A stretch of DNA of 64,000 bases, from the NCBI GenBank assembly GCA_005765155.1, contig VCCP01000002.1, forward strand, positions 6,386,001 through 6,450,000, written 5' to 3'. The position numbers were made by a program, and so were the translations under genes. The notes under the pieces are model-generated. The model made no database searches, was not told the DNA's origin, and worked only from the letters and a program-made list of their open reading frames with translations. The stretch is from Zelopaecilomyces penicillatus (taxonomy: Eukaryota > Ascomycota > Sordariomycetes > Hypocreales > Pseudodiploosporaceae). Positions 1 to 10,600 of the stretch are shown here, one piece after another; within the stretch, counting starts at the first letter, position 1; each line of letters begins with the position of its first letter.

Positions 1-1068
1 ATAGGTAGAAAGGCAAAAATGCATTGCTTTGCGAGAATCGGCACGGAGGATGATGTCAGTGGAAATGCGAGTACAACTTTGCTTTTTGAGTAAGTTCTCA
101 TCTCCTTCTCTTCTTCTGAATAAATACGGTTTTCGTTTCGGGCAAGTTTGGTAGCCACATGTTCAGTGATGTGGTAATATTTCACTTCATCGTGCTTCTT
201 ATTATTCTGGAATATGGATTTTGTCAACACAGTCGGCTTCCCTGCTCCAGATTTCTTCGTGTAGGTGATGGTTTTAAGAGCGTTACTCTTGCAATTCTGT
301 TCATAAAAGGAGATTGTTATTTTCGAAATGTTTTTCATGAATATGAGTATTTCATGATGAATTTCCTCAAATTGCCGATGGATTATATCACTCTGTCTCT
401 TTGACTCATCATCGTCACCATCGTCATGAAGGAACAAAGTAATACGAGTGAGCCGATCGCCAAGATATTCTTCATTGGCTTGCCACAATGGAGATATCAT
501 CCCATATCCAGAGTCGTGTTTTCGGTGTAGGAAGTAGAATGAAAAGTGGCCAGATTGGATAAGCACCTTGTATGCCGCCATGAAAACTGACTTGAAGCCG
601 ATGCCCTTTTCGCCGATATACCCTTGCGCCCCTGTCTTGGAACTCTTACCAATGTTGCAGATAGCTGTGAGATTGGCTGAGTTGAAGCCATCTTCGTTGC
701 ATTCCATCACAATGCGATCAGGATAAATGTCGAATGACACCCTAGGATCTTCTCCATGATTGCGGGCTTTTTTGAAGTGATTGTCGTCTGCATTTTGAAG
801 CAATTCGAAGACAAATCTGGCGCTGCTCGTGTAAAGATTTTGCGCAAGCCTTCAGCAACATTTGTCAGTGCTTGAATTATCTTCACTTATGGCCTGGAAG
901 TACCAACGTTATCACATTCGAACCAATCAGCTTATCCTTTATCATAATGATTCTCTCAACCTCATGACGAGCTATCTCGTCCATATAATCATAGTATTTT
1001 GGCTTAAGTAAACCATGACTGTCGCTGATCTCCTCAACGAGCTCGCGTGCTTGGGCGGGGCTGGCCAT
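1..1068 (-). CDS. Sacsin/NOV-like GHKL (HSP90-type) ATPase protein, N-terminal part
   Basis: The gene is partial and runs off the left edge. Exon 1 is 1068-908 (ATG at 1068) and exon 2 is 849-1. The 58-nt intron has donor GTTGGT, branch CTGAC and acceptor AAG. Splicing joins SNVIT to LAQNLYTSSARFVFELLQ in frame, and exon 2 then stays open to base 1, giving about 336 visible residues. The visible part is the Bergerat-fold ATPase domain. The N-box is ELLQNADDN, the next motif is NEDGFN, and the glycine-rich lid is GYIGEKGIGFKS. This order is typical of the HATPase module in sacsin, the plant NO VEIN protein and large uncharacterised fungal proteins that are often over 1,000 residues long. By family knowledge the module binds ATP. 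The cellular role in fungi is unknown to me. The rest of the protein lies outside the window. Confidence 0.75.
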
Positions 1069-1900
1069 AGTTCTTGCTTATTCACCAACACAACTACCAG
1101 GTATGCATGGGGAATTGTTCAAAGACCAAGCCAAAGCAGTGTGACTCGTGATTGTTTCCAGAAAGAGTGCTTGGGAGAATATCGTGGCATAGAGAGAGGT
1201 ATCGCAGGGGTAGCGCAGGGTAATACCTGAGATGGGAATCCGGCCGTCTTTGACGGAAGTGGTAACAAGCAGTCAATATATCATGTCATCAGAGGGGAGC
1301 CACACGCATTTTGTTCCACTTGCTTGATGTGAACTTATTTTAAGAGAATGGCCCTCGGTTGCATCGAGGTGTCCCCCTTGTAACTGACAGCCCCTGCGAC
1401 GGGCGCATACTTGTTGTTGGTCGTGTTCGAAATCCTCATAGGCCCAGTCATCACCAAAAATGGCCCAACCAACGTCCCATTGCGTCCCCCGTCGCAAAAG
1501 GCGCGTTTTTGTATGCAGAGCTGACTCTGCATCTCTATCAGCCATACATGTCACTTCAAAAGTTTGAACCCGTTCACAGCACATTCAGGGCCAACAAATG
1601 CAGTTGAGAGTTGAACGATTTAGGTAATCGCCATTGACTTGCGGCTGAATGGAGCAAGAATAGAAATAGATCTCAAAGACTCTAGCTGGGATCGCGAATT
1701 GCGGTGGTTACAGAAGAATCAATGAAATGGTACCAAGTGAGGGGTAACACGCAGGATGATAAGAAAGGCTCATCCAGAATATGTGGCTTGTCCCAACTCC
1801 CAAGACACTCTAAAAGGAACAATGGATCTACATAGCATTGCAGAACTTAAAAGGAAAGATCAAGATGTCACAATGTTGTGAAAAATGCCAAAAAAATGAA
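1069..1900. other. Intergenic region without recognisable gene
   Basis: This is the upstream region of the minus-strand GHKL gene. Short open frames exist on both strands but show no family resemblance, codon bias or splice logic that I can support. A run of seven A at 1890-1896 reads as T7 on the minus strand and suits an RNA polymerase III terminator for the adjacent tRNA. Confidence 0.5.
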
Positions 1901-2064
1901 TGTCCTCGGTGAGGCTCGAACTCACGACCTTCAGATATCCCGGACTAAAGTCTGGATCATATTCTTAGATATCTATGTGATTGTTAGCGATGCTGCTGAG
2001 TGATTATGAGATGAAGCGGGGTGACTAACGAGACTGACGCGCTAACCAACTGGGCCACGAAGAC
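1901..2064 (-). tRNA. Intron-containing tRNA gene, probably tRNA-Thr(CGU)
   Basis: The acceptor stem pairs GUCUUCG (2064-2058) with CGAGGAC (1908-1902), followed by discriminator A at 1901. The T arm GTGAG-TTCGAGC-CTCAC is perfect. The variable loop is AGGTC. The D arm GCCC/GCGC has one mismatch. The anticodon stem TCAGT/TCTGA has one T-T pair at its loop end. With an intron at the usual 37/38 site (about 2026-1937, 90 nt), the loop reads C-T-CGT-T-A, giving anticodon CGU. A T7 terminator follows at 1896-1890. The sequence around the anticodon stem looks like an elongator tRNA-Met, and position 37 is T instead of a purine. The amino-acid identity is therefore tentative, while the tRNA fold itself is well supported. 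Confidence 0.7.
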
Positions 2065-2694
2065 TTGGATGTCGTCGGAGAGTTTTAAACAAGACTATCA
2101 AGTATGCCCCAAAGTGTCCACCCCACTACACTTGGCGGGGAGCGTAAGGTTGACTTTAACATTTCGACATGCTGGGTCTTTGAGGGGTCGAGACCCAGAT
2201 CCAACGTTTCAGGTCAGGTCAAAATGCGCCATTGGGGGCCAAGCAAGGGCGCTTTGCTACTGTATTGCCAGCCCCCAGCATGTCGACTTATGCGCCAATC
2301 ACGTGAGAAGGGCGCCTTATGTCTGTGACTGGTTTCCGAGTTCCAGACAGACTCCTCCCATGCGAGAAGGCCCCGCATAGTCCCAGCCGGCAAGGCTCTC
2401 TGCTCTCAATACTTCATCCATCTGCCGGTAACTTAGCTGCATGGCATCTTAGTGCTGCAGGCATACTTAGGTGTACTCACTTTCGCTTGGTTACTCATTC
2501 TGACGCTCATTCCGGCCTCATAGGGTCTCCTCTCCCCTATATCACTCTCTCACTCTCTCTCCTCCAGGCGCATCGTCACCCGCTTCTCCTCCCCCCGAGT
2601 CTGAAGGGCTCGGAGATACATGGGCATGTTGGACTGACAGATGTTGGATCCTGAACGAGGTCAGCTCGCATCTCTCACTGGGCCCCGTTCCAGG
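2065..2694. other. Upstream region of the Zn2Cys6 regulator
   Basis: No gene is supported here. The plus strand becomes pyrimidine-rich from about 2520 to 2600, as is common just upstream of start codons in filamentous ascomycetes. An in-frame ATG at 2641 could add 18 residues to the regulator. Confidence 0.5.
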
Positions 2695-4062
2695 ATGAAG
2701 TGCAAAGCCCCCAAGAAAGACAAGAATGCCGTCCCATCGGCCAAAGTTCACAAAAACGTCATCACGGAGAAGCCGCCGGTCGAAACCGCAGTCGTGAGCG
2801 TAAACAGCCGCGAGTCTTCAAGTCGGCGCGGTCACTTCAAGTCGCGGCTAGGGTGCTTTAATTGCAAGCGGCGGCGCGTCAAATGCAATGAGCTTCATCC
2901 GTCGTGCTCGCCCTGTCGCCGGCTCGGCCTGTTCTGCGACTATCCCAGCGCGCCCCGAGCGGTCGAACTGATCCGGCCCAATCCATCAGCCCTGACTTTG
3001 GAAGATCTTCGATTTTACCATCAGTTTCTTACAACTGCTTTCCCTACTTTACCCATACGCTCAGAAAAGGTCTGGGCGCAGTGCGCCGCCATGTCGCATC
3101 AAGTCAGTACTCGTCTCGTGTTCGCAACTTAGTCTTCCTAGCAGATGTGGTGGCTTCACTGAGTGAGAGAAGTTGCTTGCTAACAGCCAGTCTCAGTCAG
3201 AGGGCTTGGCGCATGCTCTCTTGGGCCTTGGGGCGTCCTATCTTACACAGCATGGTAATGTTGACTATACTGCGCAAGCTCTGAATCACCGGGTCACTGC
3301 TATCAAGCTGGTCAATGAACAGTTCATCAATCCGCCCAAGAGTGCAGAAGCAGCAGATGCACTGTTCGCAGCTACCATTTGCTTGGCCACGCAGACGGCT
3401 CTCTTACCTGATGGGATGACCGAGTATCTCACTATAACCAGGGCCGGTGCTCTGGTTTGGGCATTTGTTATCCCAGGGCATGCAGAATCAATATTCCACT
3501 CATTTACCAATGAAAGCCATGATGTGGCCTTGTCAACCGTCGTCAGTGAAGAGGCAAAGGACTTCCAGATTCCCGATGAGTTTCTGGTGTCAGTGGAAAA
3601 GATAAGGCCATTAATCAAGAAGCCGCATGAAATACTATATTATGACGGTATTGTAAGCGCCATAACCAGCCTCCGCGTCTCATCGCTTCTAGGTACGTTG
3701 CATTTATCTTTCTCAGCAAGTCAACTTAACTGAAAATGTCGTCGTCAGCTTGGAAAGGGCACGCCAATTTATGGAGAACGCACTGTTTCTTTGCCCAAGA
3801 GGACTTTCAGGCATTTATCGATCCAGAAAACTACGTCGCTCAACTGCTCATTATCCATATGTTTCTGCTTGACTACGTTCTGGGTCCGTTTTGTGTCGCA
3901 TCCTCTGAACGAAAGGTCTCTGCGAGGAAGACTGTGATAATTTCATGGGCGAGAGACTTACTGAGACGCTTGCCACCCGAGTACCAAACCTATGGGACGT
4001 GGGTCAAACAGTACAGTGATGCTCTTGAGGTCATTGATGGGCGTTATCTTCTTTCACCTTGA
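2695..4062 (+). CDS. Zn2Cys6 fungal transcription factor
   Basis: There are three exons: 2695-3102, 3197-3692 and 3749-4062, giving 405 residues. An in-frame ATG at 2641 would give 423. The zinc cluster has Cys54, 57, 64, 71, 74 and 81 in the spacing C-x2-C-x6-C-x6-C-x2-C-x6-C, with the basic stretch KRRRVK between the second and third cysteines. This is the GAL4-type DNA-binding domain, which acts in the nucleus. The rest is helical and resembles the compact fungal-specific regulator family of the sterol-uptake-control (UPC2-like) type; I infer that from length and layout. Intron 1 (94 nt) has donor GTCAGT and branch GCTAAC. Intron 2 (56 nt) has donor GTACGT and branch TTAACT. The target genes are unknown. 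No biosynthetic cluster lies next to it, so a pathway-specific role is not indicated. Confidence 0.85.
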
Positions 4063-5126
4063 GCCTACCGTTTTGTTTTGCGATAGTATCGATAGGTGGC
4101 TGGTTACACATTAGCGAACAACTCGACTCAGTACACTAGAGCTCGAACTTACCACACCCAATAATAATAAAAATACCCAATTCAATGATGTTGGCGACCA
4201 TTGGTCCTAGTTTTGCACCTCACTAGATATCACATAAGAAATCATCTAAGCTCAGTGGCTGCCCCAGTGATATCTCGCCGGGAAATTCTACGGCAATGGT
4301 CGACAACACGGACCCAGGGCATTGAGCAATGATGGCATGACACGATCAACCAAGCCCAGTACAACAAGATTTTATCCTGTTTTAAGCAACATCGTCAACT
4401 TGGACGCTTCTCTTGTATCAGCAACCGATTTCAGCCCATGGACATGGATTCAACTAATGGATGGCCGGCGATCGCGATTTTTTTGCAGAACCGGGCATAG
4501 TTGGAAAGGAAAACACTTGGACCAACCAGTTTCGATGCTATCAGTTCAGAGCTATGCGACTTGATATGGGTTGGCCAAAGTGGTATTCGACGATCCTGTC
4601 CATTGGTGCATAAGAACGCAAGTTGCGTTGGCAAAGTGACAAGAGAAGATTCCTCCAGACTCGAGATGGGAGATTTATTATATGTTTCAAGCATCACAAA
4701 GTACTTTTCAGGGTCAATGATAGGAAGGACAGAGATGTTTCCTGACGTGAACTGAGAATGATAGTCAAGACGAAGCTGACGAGGTAGTTTATCAGCATCA
4801 GCAGTGTCAAAGACGCTTCCAACTACCTTCTTATAAGATCTAGGGTGACCCTTTAATTGGTTTAGTCACCCGTCTGACGGGATTAGACATTCTTCTTTTT
4901 CCTCAACTACACAATAATACAAACATCAAGAGTTATCAAGGCTTCGCTCTGCCAGCCGAGTTAATACTAGCCATTCTTACACTTAATTGAGTAAGCAAGC
5001 AACACTGCACTTTTGTCACCTACAGCTTGCCACCACGGGCAGTGGTATACTGTTGTATAATCATGGTGGGGGAGATCAATAAAGCTTTATAAACTAATCT
5101 GCCTTTCATAGTTCAATGTTGGCAGG
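4063..5126. other. Intergenic region without recognisable gene
   Basis: Open frames up to about 88 codons occur on both strands but show no domain or coding signature. The region separates the regulator from a small secreted-protein gene. Confidence 0.5.
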
Positions 5127-5134
5127 TATATAAA
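5127..5134 (+). promoter_or_regulatory. TATA box
   Basis: The octamer TATATAAA lies 131 bp upstream of the signal-peptide start codon at 5265. This is a plausible distance for a fungal promoter with a leader of about 100 nt. It suggests the small secreted gene was, or still is, strongly transcribed. Confidence 0.55.
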
Positions 5135-5264
5135 GGGGCTTCTGGTTCGGCAACTCTTTGAACTTGAAGATGCCACCTCGCAAGATACTCTTCACTGAAG
5201 ACTACCCCACCAATATCCGCTTCCTCATCTCTTCTCTCCCCAAACCCTCATCAACTCTTTCACC

Positions 5265-5659
5265 ATGAAGCTCTACCTCTCCATTGGCATCGCACTGCTC
5301 TTCGCCTCCTCTGCCGCCGCAGCTGATTGTTTTGGCACAGTGTAGCACACGCCGAGAACAGACTACGGCTATGCCGGAAAAAATCTATGTACCAAATGCC
5401 ATGGAAGGGGCTCATGTAGTGGGCAGGAGTTCAGATATAGAGGAGTATATTGCAAGTCGACGGGTAGCGGTTATAAAGAATGCGACGTATGTTGTTGTCA
5501 GCCTCAAAGCTCTGTATTGAGATACATTATACACTGACTTGCGCTAACTGGTGTTAGAATGTCATGGTAAACATCTTTTCACAATGCATACAGAAGAACA
5601 GGTCTGGGGGAAAGTGGTCTTATAATGAGGAGGGCTATGAATGCGGTATCCTGAGTTAG
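5265..5659 (+). pseudogene. Small secreted cysteine-rich protein with an in-frame stop
   Basis: An ATG at 5265 opens a clear signal peptide of about 20 residues ending in alanines. Six codons later, after a cysteine, the frame meets TAG at 5343-5345. Beyond the stop the same frame stays open and cysteine-rich to 5486. It then splices across a very canonical intron (5487-5557: donor GTATGT, branch GCTAAC, acceptor TTAG) into exon 2, which ends at 5659. In all eight cysteines are spread over about 107 codons after the start. TATA box, signal peptide, frame and intron are all preserved, so the stop looks like one recent nonsense change, or a site of readthrough or a sequencing error. I do not recognise the family; effector-like or antimicrobial-like secreted proteins have this layout. 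Confidence 0.6.
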
Positions 5660-6322
5660 ACTTCACAAGGTTTTTCACAAGTTTAACAAAGCTTTGATGC
5701 TAACATTTTTATGCCAATTATCAAAATGATGGTACAAGTTTCTTGAGTCATGAATGCACAAGGTGACTTTCCCCCGCGCAACCCATGAGGTTGTGTTCGG
5801 CTCCCACTTCTAGCGGGCGTAATCCTAGTCAGCCCCGACAACCCATTTTCCCATCAGCTCAGAAGAGAGTATACATTATTACCGTAGGCAGCTTACTCGT
5901 ATTCTGAGCATGAGCTGAAATGAAAACAAGCGAATGCTCGATCCGCGGTTCCGCCATTTTGCGCAGATAAGCAATATCACATAGACCATCCTTGAGGTAT
6001 CGGGAAACAAACCCAACTAACTTCAGGTCTATTTAACGGAGCATAGAGGGTAACGAGTCATCAGGGTGTTCCAGTGGCGCCAGCTATGCACTTTCCCACC
6101 GCCGCTCCGGAAAATAGGGGGCCAATGTGTGATTCGGACATGCCCCCAATTTGCTAGGGAAGCATAATAGCGAGTACGACAACTCCCAATAACAAGATTG
6201 TAAGCAGGGTAGCGGCTTACCAATATCTTAGAAGCACGAGTCATGCGGCACAATTATTCTATTCGTGCTTTGCCTAGATGCCGAGGAGAGACGTACCAGT
6301 ACGGTATCTTCACTGGTTAATG
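5660..6322. other. Intergenic region, promoter side of the hydrolase gene
   Basis: No coding feature is supported. Small open frames on both strands look random. Confidence 0.5.
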
Positions 6323-6330
6323 TATATAAG
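6323..6330 (+). promoter_or_regulatory. TATA box
   Basis: TATATAAG lies about 158 bp upstream of the hydrolase start at 6481, with an untranslated leader that has one or more short upstream ATGs (for example at 6337 and 6348). Confidence 0.5.
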
Positions 6331-6480
6331 ACAAGCATGGCAAGCAGTTGACCCATTCGGATCCTCTTCATGAATTACCAATTACTTTGGTAACGAACCT
6401 AGATTCTTCTTTACAAACCACAAACCTCAGAGGAATAACGTTTCTATCCAATCCCGTCAATAAAGGGACAAAGCGCAAGC

Positions 6481-7422
6481 ATGAAGGGCCTTCTTCTCTT
6501 AGCGGGCTTGTTCCAAGTTCTTCAAGCTTCACCTGATACCCAAAGGCAAACCGGCTTGGAACCTCCAACAACCTTGCCCCCCATCAAAACCGGATTCGTC
6601 CAAACCCAAGATGGAGTCCGTTTGAGCTACGCCCAAGCCGGTGCCGCCCGCGGGCAGAACCTACTCTTCATCCCTGGATGGCGACAAACCGCAGCAGAAT
6701 GGAAGAAGCAGGTCGCGTATTTTTCCGGAGCTGGCTATCGAGTCACCACTTATGACATGCGGGGCCATGGCGAGTCTGAGAAGCCAGACTTTGGATACCG
6801 GCTGAGCCGGTTTGGCGCAGATCTCAACGATGTCTTGACAACCCTGAATCTGCAAAACGTGAGCATCATCGCACACTCCATGGGCTCATCCGTCACCTGG
6901 GCATTCTGGGACCAATACCCCAAAGAGCGCAAGCGAATCAACCACTTCGCTCTCATCGACCAATCCTCCATCCTCGTCGCAGACCCCACCTGGACCAAAC
7001 TCGAATCCGAAACCTTCTCCGCCGCGCTCTTCACCCCATCCCAAACCTACCAATTCTCCAAAAACATCTCCGCCGAGCTCGCCCCCTTTGTCAAAAGCAT
7101 GTTCACCCCTGCCATCTCCCAAGCCGACTACGACTTTGTGCTCGCCCAGAACAGGAAGATGAGCGACAAGCACGCGGCCACGCTGCTGATCAACCATGCG
7201 TTTGCCGACTGGCGCGACGTGCTGCCCCGGATTGATATCCCCACGCTGGTGGTTTCGGGAGATGTGAGTATTAATAATGCGTCTGGAATTGCGTGGGCGG
7301 CGAAGCAGATTCCGGGAGCGAAGAGTCGGACGTTTACGGCGGCGGAAAGGGGGAGCCATTTTATGTTTTGGGAGAACCCGGCGTTGTTTAATAGCATTAT
7401 TGAGAAGTTTGTGACTACGTAG
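6481..7422 (+). CDS. Secreted alpha/beta hydrolase
   Basis: A single exon encodes 313 residues. Residues 1-17 form a signal peptide (hydrophobic LLLLAGLF, then QASP). The alpha/beta hydrolase fold follows. An oxyanion-type motif FIPGW sits near residue 63. The nucleophile elbow AHSMGS places Ser133 in G/A-x-S-x-G form. A candidate acid is Asp261 (VVSGD) and the catalytic base is His293 (RGSHFMF). The segment YDMRGHGES is typical of the epoxide-hydrolase/haloperoxidase-like branch with a cap domain. The enzyme probably acts outside the cell or in the secretory pathway on an ester, epoxide or similar bond. The substrate cannot be read from the sequence. It stands alone, with intergenic regions on both sides. 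Confidence 0.85.
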   Translation: MKGLLLLAGLFQVLQASPDTQRQTGLEPPTTLPPIKTGFVQTQDGVRLSYAQAGAARGQNLLFIPGWRQTAAEWKKQVAYFSGAGYRVTTYDMRGHGESEKPDFGYRLSRFGADLNDVLTTLNLQNVSIIAHSMGSSVTWAFWDQYPKERKRINHFALIDQSSILVADPTWTKLESETFSAALFTPSQTYQFSKNISAELAPFVKSMFTPAISQADYDFVLAQNRKMSDKHAATLLINHAFADWRDVLPRIDIPTLVVSGDVSINNASGIAWAAKQIPGAKSRTFTAAERGSHFMFWENPALFNSIIEKFVTT

Positions 7423-9805
7423 GTGGCATGGAGAGTTAATGGATAAGATAGTCAGGGCTAATTGAATATGGTATACTATTTGATCCCGTAGAAATATATA
7501 TTGAGTTTGCAGGTATTTGATTGGGATAGATCAACTGATATTCAACAGCTGTGGATGGTGAAAGTTCAATCAAACCCTAAATAGCAATACCCAATCACTG
7601 TAGCTAGACCTTTTATCTACCTAATTGCCGTCCATTGTAGGATTGAGTAGCCTTTGGTTTCATTCCTGTCTATCCCTATCCTTCTCTCATGCTTTTTCGT
7701 CCCTTGGCAATGATATCTGTCAACCAACCTCTCAGCAGCTTCATTTGTCAACTCTCTGAGACGGCAATCAGACCAAATGCCCTTTCAATGTTTCATTACA
7801 CATTAAAAAAGAACAAAGACTACAGGAATTCTCTCAGCATTACGTATATCGAAGAGTACACATGTACGCAACTCTCCTGCCGTGGGGCCGACAACACGAG
7901 GACGGGGCTGGTATGTAGAGGATACCAGCGAATTATTTTAGCAAACAGCTTTCGCCGGTTTCATCAATAAAATGTATAAGCTGTGATGTTGAGTTTTCAA
8001 CACCCCTTCACTCGCTCGCCGCAAACAAATGTCATCAATCATCGTAGTAGTAATCAGTCATAAGCTAGCCGTATCGATGGACGGCCATCGATGCAGAAAT
8101 GGACCAGTTATAAGACACGTCAAAATGGGAATGAATTGTGTTACATGAAAAGAATGGATAACTACAGCTTCATGTGAAGTTGATGCACCACACTTCTACT
8201 TGGATGAAAATCTCAGGCAGCAGCGCTGCCAGGAACAGATCCAATCATAACATTGTCTGCTTTCCCTTCATATATCGTTATCGTACTGAGTTATTGATCG
8301 ATGATTGGTGGTATCCTAACCTTCAATTGAGAAAAAGTACGTAGCATTCGGCATAAACTCCGTCAATCTGATATCGCCACTATCTATCTTCAACTTGATG
8401 AATAATTACCCATAGCAAATCGCAATGTTGAACTCATACAAACTCCTACACAGCTCCTCGCCATCCAGCAACCCTGCCTCATACACACAACGGCATAGTA
8501 TTTACCCACTATATCCACAAGCAACTCCGATCCATCCTTCACTATCATGTACTAAGCCGCCCATGTAAGCCTCTTTTTAGTCATTCCAAACGAAAAAACC
8601 CCAGCCCTCTCTTTCCTCACCTGCATCTCAACATCTTCAACGTTTGCGCGGGACAAAGCTTCCGAAGAAAGTTCCATTTGAGGAGACTGGGTGGGAACTT
8701 CCGCGGGCTATGCTGGTTCTTGTACAGTGGGAAATTAATAAGTCGTAAAAAAGGGTTTCTGCAAGTGGCGAGACGGATGAGTATCGTCACTCTCCCCCCG
8801 ATTCAATGAGATGGAATAAAACCATTGTTGACATGTGAAAAAGAAGATTCCTGTTTTCGCCGCATTGAGGGGCATGCAGATTAATATAAAGCACGAAATC
8901 TAGTTCGTCATTCTGCCAACTCTACTGAAGCAAGCAAAGCAAGCCTCCCCCCTCGTTCCACTCTCGGTGAAATTCCAACTGTGTCCCCCTTCGTGGAGCC
9001 CCCCTTCTCTCGGGGAGGTTTGTCCCCAAGCTCAACGGTAGGTATGTATTGTATCATGCAATCCATAACGGTTCTATCTATCCCAATCATGCCCTCTCAT
9101 TCGTTGCGGAACCCATTTTGAGGCGTGAGCCTCAAGTGGACAGCAACTTCCTTGGCCAGCTAGAACAGCCACTACGGTAGGTTGTCGTCCGCCCTAGACA
9201 TTTTTGGATCTCTAAATACCCGTTCTTCCCGGAGAAATTTACAAAAAGAAAAAAAAAACCTGGAAGTTTTATGGAGTTATGGAGTTATGCGAGCCACCGG
9301 AGGAGAGTCCATTGCCAAACTGCTGTGAGGCTAGTGCAGGCTCTCCCTCTCACAAGTGCAGATTGGGCCTCTCCGTCGTCCTGCAGGATGAAAAAAAGAT
9401 GATGGTAGACCTACTTTACGAAGTGGGCATCCAATATCGCCGTCATGCGTCATGGACTATATGTACTGTGTGTGTCTGTCTCTGCAGGTCGAGTTTGCTC
9501 GGCGAAAAGCACATGCTTGCGGATTGTCCCCAACTGTTTAGCTTGGCCCTTTAGTCTTTAGTTCTCGCCAGAGGAGTAACGGCGGATGCAAGCAAAGTAC
9601 TGGATGTAGCGGTAATGGTTGAGTCCTGTACATGCCCTTTACCGTGTTTCAGTGTTAATTGCCAATGAATTGTATGCAGCGCATCGCAAAAGCAACGTAG
9701 ATGCAACGCTCAGCCTTACGTCATGGCTTTTACCAGCTTCCGCCCTGTGCATGCCTCCGTCTACAGCACTCTGTATAGTGGGTGCACCAGAGCTTTCCTT
9801 CACCA
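7423..9805. other. 2.4-kb intergenic region
   Basis: I find no supported gene. The right part is probably promoter DNA for the lipid-droplet protein gene. An A-rich tract (A10 with interruptions) lies near 9243-9258. Open frames at 7689, 9279 and 9723 show no family similarity. Confidence 0.5.
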
Positions 9806-9811
9806 TATAAG
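9806..9811 (+). promoter_or_regulatory. Putative TATA element (TATAAG)
   Basis: CATATAAG lies just upstream of a pyrimidine-rich stretch (9828-9850). If this sets the transcription start, the first AUG of the transcript in any frame is at 10601, about 770 nt downstream. Confidence 0.4.
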
Positions 9812-9896
9812 ACAGCCATTGAGCCATCCCTTTTTGTTTCCTCTTTCTTTACCAGCAACCAGAACTCAAAGCTCTTCTCTAGCAATCTTCATTCAC

Positions 9897-10600
9897 CTTA
9901 AGTCACCGTTACAATTGCCTCCCACGTCGACCAACTGGCGCCCAAGAAACACGGCAAGGCTCGTCTGCGCTCGGCTGCTTCGTTGTTGCACGCTCTAGGC
10001 CAGGAAGTGCTGGACCAGCTGCATACTAGCCGACCCGCCAGCGCCCCCAATCTGGATAGCTCAGCACCCACCCACAGCTCGCGGAGCTCTGCTACAGGCG
10101 TCAAAGAGCCTGAACCGGTCACTGTCATCCCTGTTGCAGTACCTGTCCCTGTATTGGCACCTGAACCAGAGCCTACCTCTCTCGCTACAGCACCAGTGCC
10201 TGGATCTTTTCCTGATCCTGTTTCAGCACCTGAATTAGACCCTCTGCTACCACCAGTACCTCCTGTGTCAGCATTTGAACCAGCACCTGAACCAGCACCT
10301 GAACCAGCACCTGAACCAGCACCTGAACCAGCATTTGAACCAGCACCTGAGCCCACTACGGTACCTGATTTCGAACCTCTGTTGCCTGCACCTGTCCCTG
10401 CACCTGCACCTGAACCCGCCTTGATCGACAGCAGTGTCCGCTTCCCCACCAGATCGCCCAAACTCGATCTCACCCGCACAGCCTCCGACACCACCACCAA
10501 CACCAACAACTCCAGCAACACCAACACCAACACCAACACCAACACCAGCCCCATCACCAAAACTACCAACACCGATTTCACCACCCACGAATTGGATAAC
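9897..10600 (+). other. In-frame AUG-less leader of the lipid-droplet hairpin gene
   Basis: This stretch is open in the frame of the downstream coding sequence for over 230 codons yet has no ATG in any frame. It encodes a basic segment (KKHGKARLRSA), then a proline/glutamate-rich region with PAPEP repeats and a Thr/Asn-rich tract. An acceptor-like TTAAG ends at 9896, and an in-frame stop (TAA) lies just before it. Either a long untranslated leader, a non-AUG-initiated extension, or an unseen upstream exon could explain it. Low-complexity composition also leaves the opposite strand open here, so openness alone is weak evidence. Confidence 0.45.
10276..10350 (+). repeat. 12-bp minisatellite encoding PAPE units
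   Basis: About six tandem copies of GAACCAGCACCT, one with a TTT variant, lie in the AUG-less open leader. The 12-bp period keeps the reading frame and encodes repeated Glu-Pro-Ala-Pro. Looser Ala-Pro-Glu repeats extend on both sides. Confidence 0.85.

Noticed and set aside
6886..7359. 157-codon antisense frame in the hydrolase gene
   Set aside because: It overlaps a well-supported alpha/beta hydrolase and has the Gly/Arg-rich look of a shadow frame.
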